From Mycolicibacterium frederiksbergense (GTDB lineage Bacteria > Actinomycetota > Actinomycetes > Mycobacteriales > Mycobacteriaceae): a stretch of 64,000 bases of DNA. The stretch is taken from positions 1-64,000 of the forward strand of contig NZ_JARXVE010000001.1 of assembly GCF_029893345.1 (NCBI RefSeq), in the 5' to 3' direction. Every line of letters begins with the position of its first letter. Position 1 is the first letter of the stretch. The notes beneath the pieces were generated by a model. It searched no databases. It was not told the DNA's origin and saw only the letters and a program-made list of their open reading frames with translations. Below are positions 56,588 through 64,000 of the stretch, piece after piece. Position numbers and translations under genes: made by a program.

Positions 56588-57058
56588 ATGCCAGGGATCG
56601 CCGAAATTGCACTGGGGGCAGCGCCGATTGCCGGTGGCGCACTACTGGGGATGGCCGCGGGCAATCTGAAGGCGCCGGATGTGCGCGGGCTCATCGCCAA
56701 GGACTTCGACCTGCTGGACCGCATCCCCGCCGAACAGTCCGACCGGCGGGCACGGCTGCGGGCCAGCATCGACCAGCGCATCGACGATCTCATCGCCGCG
56801 GGGGAACGCGGTCGCGAGATGCGGTTGGCGGCCGCTTCCTATCAGGGCAATTGGCGCGACATCGTGGTCTTCATCTGTGCGTTGCTGTTCACCTTCATCT
56901 GGTGGAACGTCAGCCATTCCCGGACCAACTGGACGGTGATGTTCATCGTGATGATCATCGTCTCGGTGCTTGCCGGTATCTATGCCGGCCGCGGCGTGCT
57001 GCGGGCGCTGGCCAGCCTCAGGCGCAGCCGTGGGCAGAAGGCCGGGACGCCGCAGTAG
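56588..57058 (+). CDS. Membrane protein of unknown function
   Basis: This 156-residue protein has a small hydrophobic N-terminus (about 7-24), a charged helical middle with RRARLRASIDQRIDDLIAAG, and two strong membrane helices (about 90-106 and 113-135). GGGAGGGTC precedes the ATG. It lies 9 bases after the flavodoxin-like gene and is probably co-transcribed. No family is recognised. Confidence 0.6.
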   Translation: MPGIAEIALGAAPIAGGALLGMAAGNLKAPDVRGLIAKDFDLLDRIPAEQSDRRARLRASIDQRIDDLIAAGERGREMRLAAASYQGNWRDIVVFICALLFTFIWWNVSHSRTNWTVMFIVMIIVSVLAGIYAGRGVLRALASLRRSRGQKAGTPQ

Positions 57059-57077
57059 ACCAGCGCCGCTACGCCAC

Positions 57078-57995
57078 TCAGTAGTGGTAGGTGTCCGACG
57101 GGGCCGGTACGTGATCCGGGTCGTCGCTGTACGCGGGTTCGTGGACGCCGTACGCCCTGGCCAGATCCAGGATCTTGTTCGCCCGCGCGATGCGGGGCAG
57201 GTCTGAACCGTTGCGGATCTCCCCGCCGTCACGCTGATACTCGGCGAAAAACTCCTTGGCCCAGCTGATCTCGTCCTGTGACGGGGCCAGACCCTCGTTG
57301 ACCGTCGGGCACTGGTCGGGGGTCAGGCAGATCTTGCCGGTCATGCCGAACTCGGCCGAGACCGCGGTGGCCTCCGACAGCCGCAGCGCGCTGGAGCCCA
57401 CTGTGGGCCCGTCAATGGCGCCGGGCAGTCCGGCGGCCTTGGCGGCGATGGTGAACCGCGACCGCGCATACGCCAGGGTCGCCGGGCTGTCGCCGAACCC
57501 GGTGTCGCGGCGGAAGTCGCCGATGCCGAAGGCGAGCCGGAAGGCGCCCTTGGCGGCCGCGATCTCGGTGATCCGTTCCAGCCCGCGCGCGGTTTCCACC
57601 AGTGCGACGATCGGGACATCCGGAAGCCGTCGAGCCGTCTCGGTGACATGGTCGACGGATTCGACCATGGCCAGCATGACGCCGCCCACCGATGTGCCGC
57701 TGAGCATCTCCAGGTCATCGGCCCACCACGGGGTGCCGAAACCGTTGACCCGGACCCAGTCACTGTTGCCGTCAGCCAGCCACCGGGTCACGTTGTCGCG
57801 CGCCGCAACCTTGTCCTTGGGGGCCACCGCGTCCTCGATGTCGAGGACGACGATGTCGGCGCGGGAGCGGGCCGCGGGGGCGAAGCGTTCATACTGCGAG
57901 CCGTTGACCAGCAGCCAGCTCCGCGCCAGTACCGGATCTATACGGAACCCGGGTTCGGTGGGATGGGACTCGTCGGTGAAAGGCTGGTCGTACAT
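57078..57995 (-). CDS. HpcH/HpaI aldolase / citrate-lyase-beta-like protein
   Basis: The 305-residue protein has the CitE-like TIM barrel: RSWLLVNGSQYERFAPAARSRADIVVLDIEDAVAPKDK with the Asp-Glu metal site, WVRVNGFGTPWWADD, VALVETARGLERI and FGIGDFRRDTGF. Such enzymes cleave or make C-C bonds of acyl-CoA or short acids. It is likely a CoA-ester lyase; the substrate is unknown. It converges on the membrane protein gene. Confidence 0.8.
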   Translation of the reverse strand: MYDQPFTDESHPTEPGFRIDPVLARSWLLVNGSQYERFAPAARSRADIVVLDIEDAVAPKDKVAARDNVTRWLADGNSDWVRVNGFGTPWWADDLEMLSGTSVGGVMLAMVESVDHVTETARRLPDVPIVALVETARGLERITEIAAAKGAFRLAFGIGDFRRDTGFGDSPATLAYARSRFTIAAKAAGLPGAIDGPTVGSSALRLSEATAVSAEFGMTGKICLTPDQCPTVNEGLAPSQDEISWAKEFFAEYQRDGGEIRNGSDLPRIARANKILDLARAYGVHEPAYSDDPDHVPAPSDTYHY

Positions 57996-58052
57996 ACGTC
58001 AATCGTCGCCTATCCGGGCCGGAGCGAATCAGCCCGGGTGGGTGAACGGGCG

Positions 58053-58790
58053 TCAGCCGAGTTTGGCCCCGAAGAAACTCTCCATCGCCTGCCAGTGCCG
58101 TTTGGCGGCGGCCTCGTCATACGTCACGTTGTCCGGAACCGCGAAACCATGTGCGGCCGCATAGGTTTCGATGGTGTGTTCGACGCCCGCCGCGGTCAAA
58201 GCCTGATCGAGGGTCTGGGCCTGCTCCGGGGTGAACGACGCATCGTCCTGCGCGCCGCCGACGTAGACAGCGGCCTGCATCTTGTCGGCGAGCAGATGTG
58301 GGCTGCCCGGGTCATCGGAAGCCAGCCCGCCGCCGTGGAAGGACATGGCCGCCGCGACCCGGTCGGGAACCCGTCCCGCCACCACCAGCGATGTCCGTCC
58401 GCCCATGCAGTAGCCGGTGGTGCCGAATTTGTCCCCGCTGACCTCGGGCCGGGACTGCAGGTAATCGAAGAACGCGGCCGCGTCGGCAGCCATGATTTCC
58501 GGGGTGACCTTCTGCATCGTCGAGAACAACCGGGCCCGTTCGTGCTGGTCGGCGAACACGGTCGCCATATCGAACGGCTTCCAGCCGGCGTCGCGGTAGT
58601 AGATGTCGGGCACCAGCACGGCATAGCCGTAGCCGGCGAGTTCGGCCGCCATCTGGTCGAGTGCGGCGCGCGCACCACCGGCGTCCGGATACATGACGAC
58701 GCCCGGCCACGGTCCGGCGCCGTCGGGGGTGGCGAGGGTGACGGAGCAGGTCCCGGCGGGGGTGGTGATGGTGTCCTTTGTGGTCGGCAT
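58053..58790 (-). CDS. Dienelactone-hydrolase-family protein (Rv2765-like)
   Basis: This 245-residue alpha/beta-hydrolase has the DLH pattern: GVVMYPDAGG near 31-40, the nucleophile Cys in TGYCMGGRTS (about 122-131), and the general base in AAHGFAVPDN. It may hydrolyse lactones or small esters. ATG at 58790 is supported by a TAGAAC -10-like box 7 bases upstream. It diverges from thyA across 42 bases. Confidence 0.82.
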   Translation of the reverse strand: MPTTKDTITTPAGTCSVTLATPDGAGPWPGVVMYPDAGGARAALDQMAAELAGYGYAVLVPDIYYRDAGWKPFDMATVFADQHERARLFSTMQKVTPEIMAADAAAFFDYLQSRPEVSGDKFGTTGYCMGGRTSLVVAGRVPDRVAAAMSFHGGGLASDDPGSPHLLADKMQAAVYVGGAQDDASFTPEQAQTLDQALTAAGVEHTIETYAAAHGFAVPDNVTYDEAAAKRHWQAMESFFGAKLG

Positions 58791-58820
58791 GGCTTCCGTT
58801 CTACTCTCCGGCACGGCACG

Positions 58821-58826
58821 TAAGCT
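58821..58826 (+). promoter_or_regulatory. -10 box (TAAGCT) of thyA
   Basis: TAAGCT ends 6 bases before the thyA GTG, consistent with a leaderless thyA-dfrA transcript. Confidence 0.5.
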
Positions 58827-58832
58827 GGGCGC

Positions 58833-59633
58833 GTGCCGATCCAGACGCCCTACGAGGACCTGCTGCGATTGGTGTCCGAGCAGGGGACACCGAAATCCGA
58901 TCGCACCGGCACCGGCACCCGCAGCCTGTTCGGGCATCAGATGCGCTACGACCTGGCCGCCGGTTTTCCGCTGATCACCACCAAGAAGGTGCACACCAAA
59001 TCGGTGATCTACGAGCTGCTGTGGTTCCTGCGCGGCGATTCCAACGTGCGCTGGCTGCAGGACCACGGTGTCACGATCTGGGATGAATGGGCCAGCGAGA
59101 CAGGCGATCTGGGGCCGGTCTACGGCGTGCAGTGGCGGTCCTGGCCGACGCCGTCGGGTGAACACATCGACCAGATCTCGGGCGCCTTGGAACTGCTCAA
59201 GAGTGATCCGGACTCGCGGCGCAACATCGTCTCGGCGTGGAATGTCGGCGAAATCCCACAGATGGCGCTGCCGCCGTGTCACGCCTTCTTCCAGTTCTAT
59301 GTGGCCGACGGCAAGCTGTCCTGCCAGCTGTATCAGCGCAGCGCGGACTTGTTCCTCGGGGTGCCGTTCAACATCGCCAGCTACGCGTTGCTTACGCATA
59401 TGATGGCCGCCCAGGCCGGGTTGGGCGTCGGCGAGTTCGTCTGGACCGGCGGGGACTGCCACATCTACGACAACCACGTCGACCAGGTGGCCTTGCAGCT
59501 CAGCCGCGAACCTCGGCCGTATCCGGAACTTGTTCTGGCAGATCGTGATTCGATCTTCGACTACACCTATGAGGACATTGCGATCGTGAACTACGACCCA
59601 CATCCGGCAATCAAGGCTCCCGTCGCTGTATGA
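58833..59633 (+). CDS. thyA: Thymidylate synthase ThyA
   Basis: ThyA methylates dUMP with methylene-tetrahydrofolate, giving dTMP and dihydrofolate. The 266-residue protein shows [38 protein letters not shown], and the catalytic Cys149 in [12 protein letters not shown]. It also has [20 protein letters not shown] and [10 protein letters not shown]. It overlaps dfrA by 4 bases (ATGA), pairing dTMP synthesis with dihydrofolate recycling. Confidence 0.97.
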   Translation: MPIQTPYEDLLRLVSEQGTPKSDRTGTGTRSLFGHQMRYDLAAGFPLITTKKVHTKSVIYELLWFLRGDSNVRWLQDHGVTIWDEWASETGDLGPVYGVQWRSWPTPSGEHIDQISGALELLKSDPDSRRNIVSAWNVGEIPQMALPPCHAFFQFYVADGKLSCQLYQRSADLFLGVPFNIASYALLTHMMAAQAGLGVGEFVWTGGDCHIYDNHVDQVALQLSREPRPYPELVLADRDSIFDYTYEDIAIVNYDPHPAIKAPVAV

Positions 59634-60130
59634 CCGATGATCTTCGACAGCTGGCGATGATCTGGGCGCAGTCGACCTCGGGCGTCATCGGCCGTGACAA
59701 CGACATCCCGTGGCACCTGCCCGAGGACCAGGCTCGGTTCAAACAACTGACCCTCGGCCAGACCGTCGTGATGGGCCGGCTGACCTGGGAGTCGCTGCCC
59801 GCCAAGGTCCGTCCGTTGCCGGGGCGCCGTAATGTCGTCATCACCCGCAACCCCGGGTACGTCGCCGACGGAGCCGAGGTACTGTCCGATCTCGCTGACG
59901 TCTTTCGGGGCTGGGTGATCGGAGGCGCGCAGATCTACGCACAGGCTCTCCCCGCCGCGGTCCGGTGCGAGGTGACGGAGATCGATATCGACCTGTCGCC
60001 GGCCGAGGGGGACGCGTTGGCACCGGTGCTCGACGACTCTTGGACGAAAACCACGGGGGAGTGGCTAACCAGCGGCTCGGGCCTGCGCTACCGGTTCTGC
60101 AGCTACCGGCGGGATCAGCCGACGGCGTAA
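59630..60130 (+). CDS. dfrA: Dihydrofolate reductase
   Basis: DHFR regenerates tetrahydrofolate from the dihydrofolate made by ThyA and is the trimethoprim target. The 166-residue protein has [41 protein letters not shown], and the NADPH-binding [14 protein letters not shown]. It is translationally coupled to thyA. Its 3' end overlaps the convergent DUF4303 gene by 16 bases. Confidence 0.96.
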   Translation: MTDDLRQLAMIWAQSTSGVIGRDNDIPWHLPEDQARFKQLTLGQTVVMGRLTWESLPAKVRPLPGRRNVVITRNPGYVADGAEVLSDLADVFRGWVIGGAQIYAQALPAAVRCEVTEIDIDLSPAEGDALAPVLDDSWTKTTGEWLTSGSGLRYRFCSYRRDQPTA

Positions 60131-61368
60131 CCGGCCAGCCTGCGCACGTCGGGGTCGGGGTCACCGGTCGCCAGCTCGGCGATCCGTTTCCGCAGCGCGT
60201 CCGCCACGTCGGTGTCGAGGTCATCGGGACCCATCGGGCCGATCAGCTCGCCGATGGTGGTGACCGCGTGGCGGCGGATCACCGGTTCGGCATGGTCTAG
60301 CCCACTGCGGGCGCCGGGCAGGTCAGCGACGTCGAGCGTGCAGTAGCCGCGCCCCGGCTGCAGGTCTTCCGCCACTGTTGCGGCGACCGCCGCGTCGGCA
60401 AGACCGGCGGCCAGCAGCGTGTAGTCGAGCGGTGGGTGGCCGCGCCCGTGATCGCGGAACGAACGGTACGGGGCGGTCACCGCCGCGGCTCTGCAGTCCG
60501 CCGGCAGATCGTGGCGCGCCACGACCTCCATACCCGAACCAAGGCGTCCCAGCGCGGTGGCCACCCAGTCGTGGCCGTTGCCCGCAAGCGGCAGCGCGGC
60601 CCACAACGCGGCGAGCACATCGGGGGTCGCGATGTTGAGGTCTGCCAGGAGTTTGGCGCCCGTCCACGCGGTGTCCGGGTGACCGAGCGCCGCAATCCCG
60701 ATCGGTACCGCGGGCTCACCGGCGTCGAGCAGGAGCCTCAGCGCCCTCTCCCGGCCGAGGTGTTTTCCGAGTTCGTGTCCGTGCCGTCCTGGTGTCAGAC
60801 CGGCCGCAGCGGCGAGCACCGCCACCCGCTGTTCAGCCGGCATGGCCAGCACATCCCGTTCGGCATCCATTGCAGCGACATACTCGGGGAAATGACGACG
60901 CAGCTCGTCAGCCGTCAGCGAGCGAACCAGCAGATCCGCGTCCTCGTCGTCGAGATAGACCACCGCATCCGGTGGAAGGGTCCCGTCCGCCACGAGCGCG
61001 GTCCGCACGCCAACCGCTATGGCGAGCATGGCCTGCGCGAACCGGTCCCACTGCTGTTCCCACTGCGCGCGAGGCAATCCCGCCACCGATTCGCTGAGTC
61101 GGTCACCCCACTCCGAATCGGTCTCGCCCCACTCGTAATCCTGGTACTTCCAGTCCGGTGGGCTGAACCGGCAGTCCGGCTCGGTGACCGATTCCTCGGT
61201 CGCGACGGCGAGATTGGGTAGGTAGATCACCCCGGTGGTCTCGGCGTAGAACTCGCTGAACGCCACCGCATACGGCTGTTCTGCTGTGGTCGAGGCGACC
61301 ACTTTGCGCACGGCGTCCGCGGCCGCCAGGGTCAATTCGGTCTCGAACGCATGCCAGTCGAACGTCAC
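60115..61368 (-). CDS. DUF4303 domain plus HEAT-like repeat protein
   Basis: The 417-residue protein begins with a DUF4303-like module ([30 protein letters not shown], then [11 protein letters not shown]; about 1-150). A helical HEAT/VLR-like array follows to the end ([51 protein letters not shown]). Such proteins are often intracellular scaffolds or contact-dependent immunity proteins, but nothing here proves that. GTG at 61368 is chosen as the domain start. It diverges from the YcaQ-like gene. Confidence 0.7.
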   Translation of the reverse strand: MTFDWHAFETELTLAAADAVRKVVASTTAEQPYAVAFSEFYAETTGVIYLPNLAVATEESVTEPDCRFSPPDWKYQDYEWGETDSEWGDRLSESVAGLPRAQWEQQWDRFAQAMLAIAVGVRTALVADGTLPPDAVVYLDDEDADLLVRSLTADELRRHFPEYVAAMDAERDVLAMPAEQRVAVLAAAAGLTPGRHGHELGKHLGRERALRLLLDAGEPAVPIGIAALGHPDTAWTGAKLLADLNIATPDVLAALWAALPLAGNGHDWVATALGRLGSGMEVVARHDLPADCRAAAVTAPYRSFRDHGRGHPPLDYTLLAAGLADAAVAATVAEDLQPGRGYCTLDVADLPGARSGLDHAEPVIRRHAVTTIGELIGPMGPDDLDTDVADALRKRIAELATGDPDPDVRRLAGYAVG

Positions 61369-61429
61369 GCCGACCAGTATCGCCAACTCCTCGCGTCGGC
61401 TTGTCGGTGGCATAGGCAACGATGGCGGG

Positions 61430-62629
61430 GTGGCAACCCTCACTACGGCGCAGGCCCGCCGCATCGCAGTCGCCGCGCAGGGGTTCCATGAACCCAAACC
61501 CCGTGGCCCGGTAACCCGGGCGCATCTGCGCAAACTGATCTCTCGGATCCAGGTGCTGCAGCTGGATTCGGTGTCGGTGGCGGTGCGGGCACACTACGCC
61601 CCGGTGTTCAGCCGGCTCGGCCCGTACGACCGCGACGCGCTGGACCGGGCTGCCTGGTCACATAGCGCACGTTCACCCCGGCTGCTGGTCGAGTACTGGG
61701 CGCACGAGGCCGCGCTGATGGCGGTCGATGATTGGCCGCTGCTGCGGTGGCGGATGCGTGAGTACACCCACGGCCGGTGGGGCACCGAGATTGTGCGGAA
61801 GAACCCCAAGTTGGCCGAGGACATCGTTGCGGCGGTCGCCGAGCTCGGCCCGTCCACTGCCGGGCAGATCGAGGCACATCTGGAGTCCGAGCCGCGCGGC
61901 CGCAAGGGCCCATGGTGGGACCGAAGTGACACCAAGTGGGTGGCCGAGGCGCTGTGGTCCTCGGGGGTGCTGACGACGGCGACGCGCGTCGGGTTCGCCC
62001 GGCACTACGACCTCACCGAGCGGGTGTTGCCAGCGGAGGTGGTGGCCCGGGAGGTGGGGGACGAGGAGGCAGTCCGCGAGCTGGCCCTGCGGGCCGCCAC
62101 CGCGCTGGGCGTCGGCACCGAGGCCGATATCCGCGACTACTTCCGGCTGGCGGCCAAGCAGATCAAGCCGGCGATCGCCAAGCTCGTCGCCGACGGTGAA
62201 CTGGAGCCCGTCGAGATTGACGGTGTTCCGGCCTACCTCCGGGCCGGGCAGATCGTGCCGCGCAGTGATCGCGGGACAGCGCTGCTGTGCCCGTTCGATC
62301 CGTTGATCTTTTTCCGGCCCAGAGTGGAGCGGCTGTTCGATTTTCACTACCGGCTTGAGATCTACACTCCGGCACCAAAACGTCAATTCGGTTACTACGT
62401 ATGGCCTTTCCTGCTCGACGGTCAACTCGTGGGGCGGGTGGATCTCAAGCGGACCGAAGATGCCCTGCATGTGGTTGGGGCGTTCACCGAGGACGGGCAG
62501 GACCATTCGCGGGTCGCAGACGAGATGGCGGGGGAGTTGCGGTCGATGGCGTCCTGGCTCGGGGTGGATGACGTAACGGTCGGCAAGCGTGGGGATCTGG
62601 CGGCGGCATTGCGGTCCGCGGTGGCATAA
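61430..62629 (+). CDS. Winged-helix DNA glycosylase of the YcaQ/AlkX family
   Basis: This 399-residue protein belongs to the HTH_42 superfamily: LTTAQARRIAVAAQGF at the start, then RIQVLQLDSVSVAVRAHYAPVFSRLG. It contains the QLD (QxD) motif reported as catalytic in E. coli YcaQ, an interstrand-crosslink glycosylase. LVEYWAHEAALMAVDDWPLLRWRM and the C-terminal CPFDPLIFFRPRVERLFDFHYRLEIYTP are also family blocks. It probably removes bulky or crosslinked alkylated purines. GTG at 61430 gives the conserved start. Confidence 0.85.
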   Translation: MATLTTAQARRIAVAAQGFHEPKPRGPVTRAHLRKLISRIQVLQLDSVSVAVRAHYAPVFSRLGPYDRDALDRAAWSHSARSPRLLVEYWAHEAALMAVDDWPLLRWRMREYTHGRWGTEIVRKNPKLAEDIVAAVAELGPSTAGQIEAHLESEPRGRKGPWWDRSDTKWVAEALWSSGVLTTATRVGFARHYDLTERVLPAEVVAREVGDEEAVRELALRAATALGVGTEADIRDYFRLAAKQIKPAIAKLVADGELEPVEIDGVPAYLRAGQIVPRSDRGTALLCPFDPLIFFRPRVERLFDFHYRLEIYTPAPKRQFGYYVWPFLLDGQLVGRVDLKRTEDALHVVGAFTEDGQDHSRVADEMAGELRSMASWLGVDDVTVGKRGDLAAALRSAVA

Positions 62630-62635
62630 CGCGTG

Positions 62636-64000
62636 CTACTCCACGCTCTCCTCGGCGAGGTCCGGTACGCCGCGTCCCCGGATCATGTTGGTGGCGAACA
62701 CGATTCCACCGATGACCAGCCACACGATGCCGCCGATCTTCGCCAGCACGTCGGCGTTGACCAGCACGTAGCCGATGATCAGGAAGCCGATCGTGGGGAC
62801 CACGAGATGCAGCAGGTAGTTCTTCGACTTCTTGCGCACCAGGTAGTACCAGGCCACCGAAACATGGAGTAGGCAGAACCCGAACAGAGCGCCGAAGTTC
62901 ACCAGCGAGGAAATCAACCCGATCTGGCCGACGAAGAACAGCACCAGCACAAGGCTGAGCGCGCTGACGACCAGGATCGCCGCGATCGGCACCTTGCGGG
63001 AACTGATCGTCGACAGGAACGACGGCAGTTGGCGGTCGCGGCTCATCGAGTACAGCAACCGGCTGGTGGCCGCCTGGGCGGCCATGGCGTTGGCGAAACC
63101 GACCGCGAGCACGTTGACCACGAAGAATGCGTTCATCCACCCTGTGCTCGACGCGGCCTGAACCAGCAGGAAGAACGCGTTACCCACCTCGTCATCGCTG
63201 AACGACTCGCGGCCGCCGGCCAGCAGACTGGCCAGCCAAGTCTGGGTGATGAACAGGAAGGCCACCACGAACAGTGCGACGATCATCGCCCGACCCGCCG
63301 GGTTCTTCTTGCCGGTCGACTCCTCGGCCAGCGTCGAAATGCCGTCGAAACCAAGGAAACTCAGCACGGCGATGGACAGTGCGGCCGCGATCAGCGGGGC
63401 GCTGACCAGGTCAGGATTCCAGATCGGTGTCGTGCCCCACCCAATGTCGGGCAGGGTTTGGCCGTTGATCGCGCGCACCGCGATGATCACGAACAACACG
63501 ACGAACACCAGCTCGACGGCCAGGAACATCCGGTTGACGATCTTGAGGGATCCGACCCCGAGCAGGTTGATGACCGTGTTGACGAGTACGAACACGATCG
63601 CCCACACCCAGCGCGGAGTCCCCGGAAACAGCCCGACCATCGACTCGGCGGCGAAGACGTACAGCAGCGTGGGGATCAGCAGGTAATCCAGCAGGATTGC
63701 CCAGCCGGCAAAGAACCCGAGCCCGGGATGGATACCCCGGCCCACATACGCGAAGACCGATCCGGCCAGGGGGAACGACTTGGCCATCTGCGAGTACGCC
63801 AGGGCGGTGAACACCATGGCGATCAGCCCGATGAGATAAACCAGCGGCACCATGCCCGAGGCACTGTTGTAAACGGTGCCGAAGATCGTCCACGGCGCGA
63901 TGGGCACCATGAACACCAGCCCGTAGACAATCAGGTCGACGGTGGAGACCGAGCGGTTGAGTTCCTGCTTGTAGCCGAATGATTCGAGGCTGCGTTGGCC
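62636..64000 (-). CDS. APC-family amino-acid permease (partial, 5' end outside window)
   Basis: The minus-strand frame is open from the window edge to a stop at 62636, so the start codon lies beyond 64000. At least 454 residues are visible with about 12 membrane helices. APC signatures include DLIVYGLVFMVPIAPWTIFGTVYN (helix 1), PLAGSVFAYVGRGIHPGLGFFAGWAILLDYLLIP (helix 3 region), and FLGFDGISTLAEES in helix 6. The substrate is likely an amino acid or polyamine. The stop lies 6 bases after the YcaQ-like gene, which converges on it. Confidence 0.88.
   Translation of the reverse strand, partial: GQRSLESFGYKQELNRSVSTVDLIVYGLVFMVPIAPWTIFGTVYNSASGMVPLVYLIGLIAMVFTALAYSQMAKSFPLAGSVFAYVGRGIHPGLGFFAGWAILLDYLLIPTLLYVFAAESMVGLFPGTPRWVWAIVFVLVNTVINLLGVGSLKIVNRMFLAVELVFVVLFVIIAVRAINGQTLPDIGWGTTPIWNPDLVSAPLIAAALSIAVLSFLGFDGISTLAEESTGKKNPAGRAMIVALFVVAFLFITQTWLASLLAGGRESFSDDEVGNAFFLLVQAASSTGWMNAFFVVNVLAVGFANAMAAQAATSRLLYSMSRDRQLPSFLSTISSRKVPIAAILVVSALSLVLVLFFVGQIGLISSLVNFGALFGFCLLHVSVAWYYLVRKKSKNYLLHLVVPTIGFLIIGYVLVNADVLAKIGGIVWLVIGGIVFATNMIRGRGVPDLAEESVE

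Overview
This window is chromosomal DNA from a high-GC actinobacterium, almost certainly a Mycobacterium/Mycolicibacterium of the fast-growing, M. smegmatis-like kind. The evidence is the gene order. Read left to right it follows, in reverse and with gaps, the M. tuberculosis block Rv2856 (nicT) to Rv2763c (dfrA): nicT, mtr, mqo, cobO-cobB-cysG, efpA, proS, rimP-nusA-infB-rbfA, dinF, echA16, pptT-truB, mntR/ribF, rpsO-lppU-pnp-pepR, ald/aldR, dapB, thyA-dfrA. A Tat-exported class A beta-lactamase sits between pepR and ald, the position I recall for blaS in fast growers. Rv numbers and family names are from memory; no search was run. No rRNA, tRNA, CRISPR array or intact insertion sequence was seen.

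Layout. 0-5.6 kb: an ArsR regulator with a Ni/Co permease, an organomercury gene pair (merR-merB) with its own promoter, then mycothione reductase and a hydrolase. 5.7-12.9 kb: malate:quinone oxidoreductase, an acetyltransferase and a tightly coupled cobalamin/siroheme operon (chelatase AAA-VWA fusion, cobO, cobB, cysG). 12.9-26 kb: the EfpA efflux pump, prolyl-tRNA synthetase and the translation/RNA operon rimP-nusA-ylxR-infB-rbfA-nrnA-dinF. 26-37.5 kb: accessory metabolism (TetR, nitrilase, EchA16, CocE hydrolase), then a metallophosphoesterase-pptT-truB operon, an oxidoreductase pair resembling sulfur-scavenging enzymes, and a 25-bp tandem hairpin repeat. 37.5-47.4 kb: mntR and ribF diverging around a palindrome, rpsO, lppU, pnp, pepR, blaS, ald and aldR. 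47.4-53.9 kb: an accessory island. 53.9-64 kb: dapB, several small genes, thyA-dfrA, a YcaQ-type DNA glycosylase and a partial amino-acid permease.

The most unusual segment is about 48.2-53.85 kb. A 13E12-family (DUF222/HNH) gene appears as two pieces on the same strand. The N-terminal piece (53296-53828) is frameshifted and lies directly behind a near-consensus SOS box; the C-terminal piece is at 48197-48430. Between them lies a three-gene operon: a 104-residue WXG100-like protein with a YxxxD signal, a 746-residue protein with its own WXG motif, and a lipoprotein. Two further uncharacterised genes lie beside it. This looks like a type VII secretion substrate cassette inserted into a 13E12 element. 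I recall a similar trio (Rv2798c-Rv2797c-lppV) at a different position in M. tuberculosis, between the Rv2799 and Rv2795c homologues, which here are adjacent.

Regulation is unusually readable. Many genes have a TANNNT -10 box 5-8 nt before the start codon, as expected for leaderless mRNAs: merR, tetR, echA16, the DUF2277 gene, mntR, ribF, blaS, aldR, dapB and thyA. Several inverted repeats (efpA, mntR, the DUF4334 gene, ald/aldR) are good operator candidates.
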